A stretch of 64,000 bases of DNA, from assembly GCA_035550735.1 (NCBI GenBank), contig DASZOM010000026.1:124001-188000 (forward strand), in the 5' to 3' direction. The DNA is from JANQRA01 sp035550735 (GTDB lineage: Bacteria > Actinomycetota > Acidimicrobiia > Spongiisociales > ZC4RG35). The notes beneath the pieces are model-generated. The model had not been told where the DNA came from. It worked only from the letters and a program-made list of their open reading frames with translations, and ran no database searches. Below are positions 1 to 6,796 of the stretch, piece after piece; within the stretch, counting starts at the first letter, position 1; every line of letters starts with the position of its first letter. The position numbers and the translations under genes were made by a program.

Positions 1-566
1 TGGCCAGGGTCATGTCCGGGCTGGAAGTGGGGCTGATCCATGGCCAGATGCGATCTTCGGAGAAGGAGCAGGTCATGGCTGCGTTCCGTGCCGGCGAGAT
101 CGACGTTCTGGTGTCGACGACCGTGATCGAGGTGGGCATCGACGTCCCCAACGCCACGGTGATGGTGATCGAGGACGCTCACCGATTCGGGCTGAGCCAG
201 CTCCACCAGTTGCGAGGCCGGGTGGGGCGGGGCGAGCACCCCGGTGTCTGCCTCCTGCTGGCCGACCCCACCACCAGCGAGGGTGAGGAGAGGCTGACTG
301 CGATGGTGGGGACGAACGACGGATTTCGGCTCGCCGAGGAGGATCTGAGGATTCGAGGCCAAGGCACCGTGTTCGGCACCCGGCAGTCCGGGGTGAAGGA
401 CCTCAAGCTGGCAGACATCCTCACCGACTTCGAGATACTCACCGCGGCCCGCCGTGACGCATTCGCCCTCGTCGACTCGGATCCGAGCCTGTCCGAACAC
501 CCCGAGCTCGTAGAGGAGGTCTCTGCCATGCTCGGCGACGAGGTGGACTGGCTCTTCGTGAGCTAG
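1..566 (+). CDS. recG: ATP-dependent DNA helicase RecG, C-terminal fragment
   Basis: The frame is open from the left edge of the window, so this is the 3' end of a longer gene. The protein carries the C-terminal helicase lobe of RecG: the TVIEVGIDVPNA segment, the EDAHRFGLSQLHQLRGRVGRG motif VI region with its arginine fingers, and the family C-terminal domain after it (EDLRIRGQGTVFGTRQSG). RecG remodels stalled replication forks and branched recombination intermediates. It lies two bases upstream of rsmD, the usual recG-rsmD-coaD order in actinobacteria. The helicase N-terminal half and wedge domain are outside the window. Confidence 0.95.
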   Translation, partial: ARVMSGLEVGLIHGQMRSSEKEQVMAAFRAGEIDVLVSTTVIEVGIDVPNATVMVIEDAHRFGLSQLHQLRGRVGRGEHPGVCLLLADPTTSEGEERLTAMVGTNDGFRLAEEDLRIRGQGTVFGTRQSGVKDLKLADILTDFEILTAARRDAFALVDSDPSLSEHPELVEEVSAMLGDEVDWLFVS

Positions 567-568
567 CC

Positions 569-1141
569 ATGAGGATCATCTCCGGCAAGGCAGGGGGGAG
601 ACGGCTGAAGACCCCCGATGCCAAAGGCACCCGCCCCGCCACCGACCGGGTCCGGGAAGCGGTGTTCTCATCGCTGGGGGCGGCGGTGGAAGGGGCCATG
701 GTGGCCGACCTCTATGCCGGCTCGGGCTCCTACGGCCTGGAGTCACTCTCCAGGGGCGCCCAATCGGCGGTGTTCGTGGAGAACGGGCGCAAGGCCCTGC
801 AGTCGCTTCGGGAGAACCTGAAGACGGTGGGTCTCGGGGGCTCGGTGATCGAGGCCAGCGTCGCCCACTATCTGCAGCGGGCGAATCATCGTTTCCACCT
901 GGTCTTCATGGACCCTCCCTGGCCCCAGCCCACCGAGCAGATGGAGGAGGAGCTGGCCAGGCTCGACCGTCTCCTGGTCCCCGGTGCCGTGGTCGTCGTG
1001 TCACGCCGCCACGACGACCGGGCTCCCGAGCCACCTGAAAACTGGCGGGTTGCCGCGGATAAACGGTATGGGGATACCAGAATCATCAGATACGAGAAGA
1101 TAGAAGACGATGACGACGGCACTGTGCCCGGGGAGCTTTGA
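569..1141 (+). CDS. rsmD: 16S rRNA (guanine-966-N2)-methyltransferase RsmD
   Basis: This is a 190-residue SAM-dependent methyltransferase. It shows the RsmD opening MRIISGKAGGRRLKTP, the SAM-binding loop DLYAGSGSYGLESLSRGA near residues 46-63, and the catalytic MDPPWP motif (the DPPY-type loop that accepts the base amino group) near residue 113. It methylates G966 of 16S rRNA in the 30S subunit. The start is an ATG two bases after the recG stop. The 3' end overlaps coaD by 32 bases, implying translational coupling. The Asp/Glu-rich tail is the part lying over coaD. Confidence 0.94.
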   Translation: MRIISGKAGGRRLKTPDAKGTRPATDRVREAVFSSLGAAVEGAMVADLYAGSGSYGLESLSRGAQSAVFVENGRKALQSLRENLKTVGLGGSVIEASVAHYLQRANHRFHLVFMDPPWPQPTEQMEEELARLDRLLVPGAVVVVSRRHDDRAPEPPENWRVAADKRYGDTRIIRYEKIEDDDDGTVPGEL

Positions 1142-1577
1142 CCCTCCCACCAACGGCCATGCCGACGTGATCGGCAGGGCGATCTCGCTCTTCGACAGGG
1201 TCGTGGTGGCAGTCATCGACAACCCGTCGAAGCAGGCGATGTTCACCCCTGGCGAGAGGTCGGCGTTGCTCGCCGACGTCCACGGCGACTCGATCGAGGT
1301 GACCAGCTTCAGCGGTCTGCTCGTGGATCACGTCCGCGAGGTCGGCGCCGATGTCGTGGTCAAGGGTCTTCGCACCTCGGGCGACTACGAGTACGAGACA
1401 CAGATGGCGCAGATGAACCGGCATCTGACGGGGATGGAGACGCTGTTCATCCCGACGAGGCCGGAATTCGGGTTCATCTCCTCGTCGCTGGTGAAGGAGA
1501 TCGCACGGTTGGGCGGGTCGGTGGCCGGCTTGGTCCCCGACGTGGTGGAGAAGGCACTCAAGGAGAAGCTGTCATGA
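1110..1577 (+). CDS. coaD: phosphopantetheine adenylyltransferase
   Basis: This 155-residue cytosolic nucleotidyltransferase performs the penultimate step of coenzyme A synthesis, joining 4'-phosphopantetheine and ATP to give dephospho-CoA. The N-terminal GSFDPPTNGHADVI segment carries the (T/H)xGH nucleotide-binding motif. The C-terminal ISSSLVKEIARLGG corresponds to the conserved ISSS(x)VR/KE motif. Length is normal for the family. The start ATG lies inside the end of rsmD, and its stop overlaps the next start in ATGA form. Confidence 0.96.
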   Translation: MTTALCPGSFDPPTNGHADVIGRAISLFDRVVVAVIDNPSKQAMFTPGERSALLADVHGDSIEVTSFSGLLVDHVREVGADVVVKGLRTSGDYEYETQMAQMNRHLTGMETLFIPTRPEFGFISSSLVKEIARLGGSVAGLVPDVVEKALKEKLS

Positions 1578-2128
1578 CGTCTGACACCAGGACCGAGCCC
1601 GAGGTGCTCATCGACGCCGACGACCCGGTCGAGATCCGGTCGGTGCGGGCCGAGATGGAGGACATGCTCGACATCGTCGACGACCTCATCGTCCACCTCC
1701 ACGAGGCGAAGGCGATGCCTCTCTCCTCCAATGCCCTGGTCGATCGGGAGCTCTTCCTCGGCAAGCTGGAGGCCTTGCGTGCCGGGCTTCCCGACGAGCT
1801 GCGCGCGGCCCGGTGGATGGTGCGGGAGCGGGAGGCCTTCATCTCGAGGACCAACGAGAAGGCGAGGGAGATCATCGATCGGGCGCGGGAAGAGGCGGAT
1901 GCCCTGGTCGCCGATTCCAACATCGTGAAGGAAGCCGTCGAGGAGGCCAACATCCTGGTGAGACGGGCCGAGGGTGACGCCCGAAGACTCCGCCTCGAGA
2001 CCGAGGACGACATCGAGCGCAGCCTGCAGCGTCTCGAGCACCTCCTCGACGATCTCACCTCGAGGGTCCAGGGCTCAAGGGCCGAGTTGCATCAGGCCCG
2101 CCCCAAGGCCCCGGAAGTCCCGATCTAG
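1574..2128 (+). CDS. coiled-coil protein, DivIVA / ATP-synthase-b-like
   Basis: This 184-residue, highly charged protein has no membrane segment. After an acidic N-terminus, residues from about 60 onward are almost all helix-forming with heptad-like spacing, including the stretches NEKAREIIDRAREEADAL and EDDIERSLQRLEHLL. Proteins of this look, usually named DivIVA-domain or ATP synthase b-like, sit between coaD and the DUF177 gene in many actinobacteria. I cannot assign a function; a scaffold or cell-pole role is only a guess. The start overlaps the coaD stop by four bases, so the two are probably co-translated. Confidence 0.75.
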   Translation: MTSDTRTEPEVLIDADDPVEIRSVRAEMEDMLDIVDDLIVHLHEAKAMPLSSNALVDRELFLGKLEALRAGLPDELRAARWMVREREAFISRTNEKAREIIDRAREEADALVADSNIVKEAVEEANILVRRAEGDARRLRLETEDDIERSLQRLEHLLDDLTSRVQGSRAELHQARPKAPEVPI

Positions 2129-2159
2129 CCAGCTTCTCACGGAACGTAACATCGCCTGC

Positions 2160-2651
2160 ATGGCACGCGGGCTGATCATCGACGTCGAGGATCTGATCGG
2201 CCATCCCGAGGCCGGACGCGAGGTCTCCGGCGCGACCCCGGTTCGACTGCGGCTCGGCGATGCCCGTGTCGAGGGTGTGATGGAGGTCGATGGCACGGCC
2301 AAAGGGACGGTCGACGGTGTCATCGCCGATTTCACGGTCTCCGCCCCGGCGCACTTCACTTGTGTCCGCTGTCTCACCGACTGGGACGGTCACGTCGAGG
2401 CCACGGGGACGCGGCATTTCACCCGGATCCCCGACGAGGACGGATATGCCATCGAGGGCCGTCAGATCGACCTCACCGGGCCTGCGACCGACGAGCTCGC
2501 CCTTGCCATGCCGGCCACGCCGACATGCCGCCCCGATTGCAGGGGACTTTGCCCAATCTGCGGAAGCGACTTGAATAGTGATCCCTGTGACGGCCATGGA
2601 GAGGATTCGGACTCGCCGTTCGCCGTCCTCAGAGATCTGTTCGATTCCTGA
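2160..2651 (+). CDS. yceD: DUF177 / YceD family protein, 23S rRNA accumulation
   Basis: This 163-residue protein of the YceD (DUF177) family shows the expected cysteine pattern: CVRCL in the middle and CRPDCRGLCPICG near the C-terminus, a likely zinc-binding set. In E. coli and plants the family is needed for normal 23S rRNA accumulation. Its placement directly before rpmF (L32) and plsX is the standard order. I chose the ATG at 2160 because MARGLIIDVEDLIG aligns with the usual family start; the open frame continues upstream through the preceding gene and has no family similarity there. Confidence 0.9.
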   Translation: MARGLIIDVEDLIGHPEAGREVSGATPVRLRLGDARVEGVMEVDGTAKGTVDGVIADFTVSAPAHFTCVRCLTDWDGHVEATGTRHFTRIPDEDGYAIEGRQIDLTGPATDELALAMPATPTCRPDCRGLCPICGSDLNSDPCDGHGEDSDSPFAVLRDLFDS

Positions 2652-2670
2652 TTGACGAGGAGTGCCCCAG

Positions 2671-2847
2671 GTGGCGGTACCCAAGAAGAAGATGTCGCGT
2701 TCCCGCACCCGTCAGCGCAAGGCGGCGTGGAAGGTGCAGGCGCCCCGTTCCGTCCCTTGCGAGCAGTGCGGCAAGCCCAAGCTTCCCCATCGCGCCTGTC
2801 GGGAGTGCGGGACCTACTCCGGCCGCGAAGTCATCGAGATCAGCTGA
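2671..2847 (+). CDS. rpmF: 50S ribosomal protein L32
   Basis: This is a small basic zinc-ribbon protein of about 58 residues beginning MAVPKKKMSRSRTRQRKA, which is diagnostic of L32. The four zinc ligands are visible as CEQC and CREC. The start is the GTG at 2671, eight bases after a GAGGAG Shine-Dalgarno at 2657-2662. The upstream in-frame GTG at 2662 overlaps that Shine-Dalgarno and would add PQV, so it is rejected. The gene sits between yceD and plsX in the classic ribosome/lipid operon. Confidence 0.96.
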   Translation: MAVPKKKMSRSRTRQRKAAWKVQAPRSVPCEQCGKPKLPHRACRECGTYSGREVIEIS

Positions 2848-2850
2848 GCC

Positions 2851-3843
2851 TTGGCCCGCATCGCCCTCGACGCGATGGGGGGAGACCACGCCCCTTCGGA
2901 GACCGTCGCCGGTGCGGTGGATGCAGCTTCTCGTGGGGTCGACGTGGTCCTGGTCGGCAACGAGGCGGCGATCAGGGCCGAGCTGGAAAGACACGAGACC
3001 ACACTCCCGGTGGTCGATGCCCCGGATGTCATCGGCATGGCCGACGACCCGGCCCGTGCCCTGAGGGAGCTGCCCCGGGCCTCGATCACCGTCTGCGCAC
3101 GGCTGGTGTCGGAGGGCCAGGCCGAAGGGTTCGTCTCCGCCGGCTCGACCGGAGCGGCGATGGCCGCCGCCGCCATCATCATCGGGCGTGTCCGGGGTGT
3201 GGCCCGCCCTGCCATCGCCTCCATCTTCCCCACCCCGGGCACACCGACGCTCGTCCTCGACTCGGGGGCCAACCCGGAGGTGAGGCCCGAGCAACTCGCC
3301 CAGTTCGCCATCATGGGGGCGGTCGTGGCCGATGCCCTGCTCGGCGCCAACCCGGCGCGGGTCGGCCTCCTCTCGATCGGTGAGGAGAAAGGCAAGGGGA
3401 GAGACCTGGAGCGAGCCGCCTACGAGCTCATCGAGACGGGGCCGGTCCACTTCGTCGGCAACGTCGAGGGACGTGACATCGCCACGGACAAAGTCGACGT
3501 CATCGTCACGGACGGGTTCACCGGCAACGTCTTCCTCAAGGCCACCGAAGGGACCGCATCGCTGATCAGCTCGTACGTCCTGGAGGCCCTCTCCGGGCTC
3601 GACGAGGCCATCCAGGCCGCGGTCCTCCCCGCACTCGCCACGGTCAGGGAGAAGATGGATTGGGAGAGCTACGGGGGCGCCCAGCTCCTCGGGGTGAGGG
3701 GATCGGTCCTCATCGCCCATGGCAGCTCGAGCCGGCGAGCCATCGCCAACGCCCTGCGGATGGCACACGACAGCGCCGACAAGGACCTTCCCGGTCTCAT
3801 CGCCTCCGCCATCGAGGGCAGCAGGCAGGAAACCCTGGCATGA
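2851..3843 (+). CDS. plsX: phosphate acyltransferase PlsX
   Basis: This 330-residue enzyme converts acyl-ACP and phosphate to acyl-phosphate, the first committed donor in bacterial phospholipid synthesis. The N-terminus ARIALDAMGGDHAP is the family hallmark, and SAGSTGAAMAAA and DGFTGNVFLKATEG are conserved active-site segments. The start is a TTG three bases after the rpmF stop. The stop overlaps rnc as ATGA. Length is typical. It acts at the inner face of the membrane with PlsY, which is not in this window. Confidence 0.95.
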   Translation: MARIALDAMGGDHAPSETVAGAVDAASRGVDVVLVGNEAAIRAELERHETTLPVVDAPDVIGMADDPARALRELPRASITVCARLVSEGQAEGFVSAGSTGAAMAAAAIIIGRVRGVARPAIASIFPTPGTPTLVLDSGANPEVRPEQLAQFAIMGAVVADALLGANPARVGLLSIGEEKGKGRDLERAAYELIETGPVHFVGNVEGRDIATDKVDVIVTDGFTGNVFLKATEGTASLISSYVLEALSGLDEAIQAAVLPALATVREKMDWESYGGAQLLGVRGSVLIAHGSSSRRAIANALRMAHDSADKDLPGLIASAIEGSRQETLA

Positions 3844-4514
3844 GCCTCGAGGAGCGTCTCGGGCACACCTTCGCCCGGGCCGAGCTTCTCAGGTTGGCAC
3901 TCACCCACCGCTCGGTCAGCTCGGAGGACCCGGCCCGCAACGACAACGAACGGCTCGAGTTCCTCGGTGACGCCGTACTGCAACTGATCGTCACCGATCT
4001 CCTCTACGAGTCGTTCCCCCACCTGGCCGAGGGACAGATGGCCAAGGTGCGGGCGGCGGTGGTGAGTCGTCCCACCCTGGCCGAGATCGCCCGCAGCCTC
4101 GACCTGGGGAGCCACGTCGAGCTCGCCCCGAGCGAGGAGGCGACCGGGGGACGGGACAAGGACTCGATTCTCGCCGATGCCGTCGAAGCGGTGATCGGCG
4201 CGGTTTATCTCGACGGAGGGTTGGAGCCGGTTCGGGAGATGGTCCTGGCGCTCTGGGCGGATCGCGTCGCCGAGCGCGCCCTGCAGCCAGGGGTCAAGGA
4301 CTACAAGACCCGTCTCCAGGAGCTGACCGCCCGTGACGGGCTCCGACCCGAGTACCGGGTGACCGGGTCAGGGCCGGACCACGACCGCAGGTTCACCGCT
4401 GTGGTCATGGTGGCCGGGACCCAGCGCGGCACCGGCGAGGGTCGCTCCAAGAAGCAGGCCGAGCAGGAGGCCGCCCGTCAGGCTCTGGAGCTCCTCAGCC
4501 CAGGTCGGCTGTAG
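3840..4514 (+). CDS. rnc: ribonuclease III
   Basis: This 224-residue double-strand-specific endonuclease matures rRNA and structured mRNAs. The catalytic domain carries the signature NERLEFLGDAVLQLIVTDLL near residues 40-60 and the second acidic metal site in LADAVEAVIGAVYLDGG. A C-terminal double-stranded RNA-binding domain occupies about residues 155-224, ending KKQAEQEAARQALELL. The ATG at 3840 overlaps the plsX stop by four bases; the frame is open farther upstream but only inside plsX. The last 20 bases overlap the convergent membrane-protein gene. Confidence 0.95.
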   Translation: MSLEERLGHTFARAELLRLALTHRSVSSEDPARNDNERLEFLGDAVLQLIVTDLLYESFPHLAEGQMAKVRAAVVSRPTLAEIARSLDLGSHVELAPSEEATGGRDKDSILADAVEAVIGAVYLDGGLEPVREMVLALWADRVAERALQPGVKDYKTRLQELTARDGLRPEYRVTGSGPDHDRRFTAVVMVAGTQRGTGEGRSKKQAEQEAARQALELLSPGRL

Positions 4515-5388
4515 TCAGCGGCTCGCGACGCGCCCGCAGGTCGACGTACCAGTGCGTGTACATGGCGGTGATCGCTGCCACCAGGAGACCCTGGGTGAAG
4601 ACACCGAGTGCCGAGGCGACGGTGAGCGCGGCATCGTTCCCGCCCGCGGCGGCCAGGGGGAGTGCGATCAGCTGGATGAGCTGGATGGCGATGCCGCCCA
4701 ACAGCCCTACCAGGAGGAGAAACCCTGCCGTCGCCCACCACCTCCCCCTGACCAGCCCGATGCTGCGCCTGATCGAGGCGAGCACCCCCGTTCCCTCCAA
4801 TGCCACCGTGGGCGTGGTCATCGAAACAGACACCGCCACCCACGACCCGGGGCCGAGCAGGACGACGAACAAGAGCAGGGCGACCAGCATCGCGCCCATG
4901 TTGGGAACACCCACCGAGAGCATCGGAAGCAGCCACAAGGTGGCCCCGAGCCCGACCAGCAGTCCGGTGACCACGGTTATGACCAGAGTGGCACCGAGAG
5001 CGACGGGATAGCGACGCAGGGCGACGGCGGTCACCTCCCTCCCCGTGAGGCTGACCCCGTTCAGCTGAGCGGCCACAGCACGATGGCTCGCCATGGCCAG
5101 GAACACTCCGCCGAGAACCTGGACGAGGAAGGCGAGCCCGACTGCGAGGTAGAAAGACTGTGCCAGGTCGCGAAACACCTCCTCGGGCAGCGTCCGGAAC
5201 GCCGCCGGGTTGTCGAGCACTAGATCGAGGAAGGCGGCGCCCCCGGTCCAGAGGAAAACTCCCGCGGTGAGCAGGCTCATCGGCACCGACACCGCGAGGG
5301 CGGGGAGCAGGAGTGTCTTCCACACTTTGGCCAGGCCATACATCGCCTCACCCAGCACCTGGCCGAACGGACGGGGTGATATCAGCAT
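4495..5388 (-). CDS. multi-pass membrane protein, function unknown
   Basis: This 297-residue protein has about six hydrophobic segments, including LLLPALAVSVPMSLLTAGVF, VALGATLVITVVTGLLVGLG and MLVALLLFVVLLGPGSWVAV. The layout resembles the glycerophosphodiester-phosphodiesterase-type membrane domain seen alone in many Gram-positive proteins, but no catalytic domain is attached and I do not assign an activity. The start is taken at the ATG at 5388 (MLISPRPFGQVLGEAMY); the longer frame would run into the mutM promoter. It is convergent with rnc (20-base overlap) and divergent from mutM. Confidence 0.7.
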   Translation of the reverse strand: MLISPRPFGQVLGEAMYGLAKVWKTLLLPALAVSVPMSLLTAGVFLWTGGAAFLDLVLDNPAAFRTLPEEVFRDLAQSFYLAVGLAFLVQVLGGVFLAMASHRAVAAQLNGVSLTGREVTAVALRRYPVALGATLVITVVTGLLVGLGATLWLLPMLSVGVPNMGAMLVALLLFVVLLGPGSWVAVSVSMTTPTVALEGTGVLASIRRSIGLVRGRWWATAGFLLLVGLLGGIAIQLIQLIALPLAAAGGNDAALTVASALGVFTQGLLVAAITAMYTHWYVDLRARREPLTTADLG

Positions 5389-5428
5389 TGGCCGGGGTAC
5401 GGTACCCGCGCCGTGCGCGGACACCGCC

Positions 5429-6259
5429 TTGCCAGAGCTGCCTGAGGTAGAGATCACGAGACGCCATCTCGAAGCGGTCATGGCCGGCCGCACACTGCAG
5501 CACGTCGAGCTGCGTCACAAGCGGACAGCCAGGCACAACGCCTCCAGGGAGGAGGTGACGGCACGTCTCCAAGGGAGGAGAGTGCTCGCCGTGGGTCGTC
5601 ACGGGAAGTTCCTCCGGATCGAGCTCGACGACGGCCAGACCATGGTCGCCCATCTCGGGATGTCGGGCCGCTGGTCGGTCAACGGCGACGATTCGGTCCC
5701 TCACACCCACTTCGTCGCCATGCTCGACGACGGCACCCGGCTGGCATTCATCGACCCCCGCACCTTCGGGTTCGTGGCCGTGTACGACGAGGACGAGCTG
5801 GCCGGGTCCGGGCTGAGCCGGCTGGGCCCCGACGCCTGGGCACAGCCACCGCGGCCCGACGAGTTGGCCACGCGGTTGTCCGGCCGAACCGCGCCGATCA
5901 AGGCACTTCTCCTCGATCAGGGCCCGCTGGCAGGTCTGGGCAACATCTACGCCGACGAGGTCCTCTTCCTCGCCGGAATCCACCCGCTGACTCCGGGTGG
6001 TCAGATCTCCGAGACCGAGAGCACCAGGCTGCTCGCGGCCGTGGCGGAGGTCCTGGCCGGTGCCATCGAACATGGCGGCACCACACTGGACGACCTCGCC
6101 TACCTGCTACCCGACGGTGAAGCCGGTGACAATCTGAACCGTCTTCACGTCTACGGGCGCGAGGACGAGCCGTGTGACGTGTGTGGGACACCGATCCGTC
6201 GTTTGGTGGTGCGGGCCCGCTCCTCCCACTTCTGCCCGACCTGTCAGCCAGCGGGATGA
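5429..6259 (+). CDS. mutM: formamidopyrimidine-DNA glycosylase (Fpg/MutM)
   Basis: This 276-residue bifunctional glycosylase/AP lyase excises 8-oxoguanine and ring-opened purines. Starting at the TTG at 5429 gives (M)PELPEVEITRRHLE, so the catalytic Pro1-Glu2 pair is exposed after Met removal. The conserved Lys lies in GRHGKFLRIEL. The C-terminal zinc finger is complete (CDVCG with HFCPTCQ). The longer upstream frame is rejected because it would bury the catalytic proline. The stop overlaps acyP in ATGA form. Confidence 0.95.
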   Translation: MPELPEVEITRRHLEAVMAGRTLQHVELRHKRTARHNASREEVTARLQGRRVLAVGRHGKFLRIELDDGQTMVAHLGMSGRWSVNGDDSVPHTHFVAMLDDGTRLAFIDPRTFGFVAVYDEDELAGSGLSRLGPDAWAQPPRPDELATRLSGRTAPIKALLLDQGPLAGLGNIYADEVLFLAGIHPLTPGGQISETESTRLLAAVAEVLAGAIEHGGTTLDDLAYLLPDGEAGDNLNRLHVYGREDEPCDVCGTPIRRLVVRARSSHFCPTCQPAG

Positions 6260-6543
6260 CCAAGGCAGTCCACGCCCACGTCTCGGGGCGGGTGCAGCGT
6301 GTCGGATACCGTCAGAGCTGTCGTCAGGTCGCCCGCTCCCATGGCCTGGTCGGGTGGGTGCGCAACCTTGCCGACGGCCGGGTCGAGATCTTCGCCCAGG
6401 GGCCCGGCGAGGATGTCGACGCCCTCCTCGCATGGCTGTGGATCGGCCCGGCCGGTGCAGTGGTCAGCGGTGTCGAGAGCGACGTGGTGGCGATCGACGA
6501 CACCCTCACCGACTTCTTCATCCAGCCCGATCTGAAGCAGTGA
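6256..6543 (+). CDS. acyP: acylphosphatase
   Basis: This 95-residue enzyme hydrolyses acyl-phosphates. The catalytic Arg is in GRVQRVGYRQSCR and the catalytic Asn in GWVRNLADGRVEIFAQG, both at the positions expected for the fold. The ATG overlaps the mutM stop by four bases. Its co-transcription with mutM and the position ahead of smc are common in actinobacteria. Confidence 0.92.
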   Translation: MTKAVHAHVSGRVQRVGYRQSCRQVARSHGLVGWVRNLADGRVEIFAQGPGEDVDALLAWLWIGPAGAVVSGVESDVVAIDDTLTDFFIQPDLKQ

Positions 6544-6548
6544 TATGT

Positions 6549-6714
6549 GAGGGGGGACGACCCCCCCTCCGGCCCTTCGGGCCTACCCCCCGCGGCCCTT
6601 CGGGCCGAATCTGGCTTGCTGTCGAGGGGGGACGACCCCCCTCCGGCCCTTCGGGCCTACCCCCGCGGCCCTTCGGGCCGAATCTGGCTTGCTGTGAGGG
6701 GGGACGACCCCCTT
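6549..6714 (+). repeat. tandem hairpin-rich repeat, two full units and one partial
   Basis: Two near-identical units of about 72-75 bases (6549-6623 and 6624-6695) are followed by the first 18 or so bases of a third (6696-6714). Each full unit has three stem-loops: GGGGGG-ACGA-CCCCCC, then two copies of the palindrome GGCCCTTCGGGCC (6571-6583, 6594-6606, 6645-6657, 6667-6679). Each unit closes with GAATCTGGCTTGCTGT. The array fills most of the acyP-smc gap. Open reading frames through it have no protein-like character. The rest of the gap, to 6796, holds a TAGCCT -10-like box near 6752. Confidence 0.9.
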
Positions 6715-6796
6715 GCAGGCCTTAATGCCCGGGCTTTTTCCCATCCCCCGTTAGCCTCAGCAGATCTCAACAACGCCGATCGCCAGGTAGAGACAC

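Noticed and set aside
6549..6714. CRISPR array
   Set aside because: Repeats are tandem, palindromic and contiguous, with no unique spacers, and no cas gene is present.
6719..6740. Intrinsic terminator after the tandem repeats (gcccgggc then ttttt)
   Set aside because: The palindrome has no loop of usable size, so the stem cannot fold as a normal terminator hairpin.
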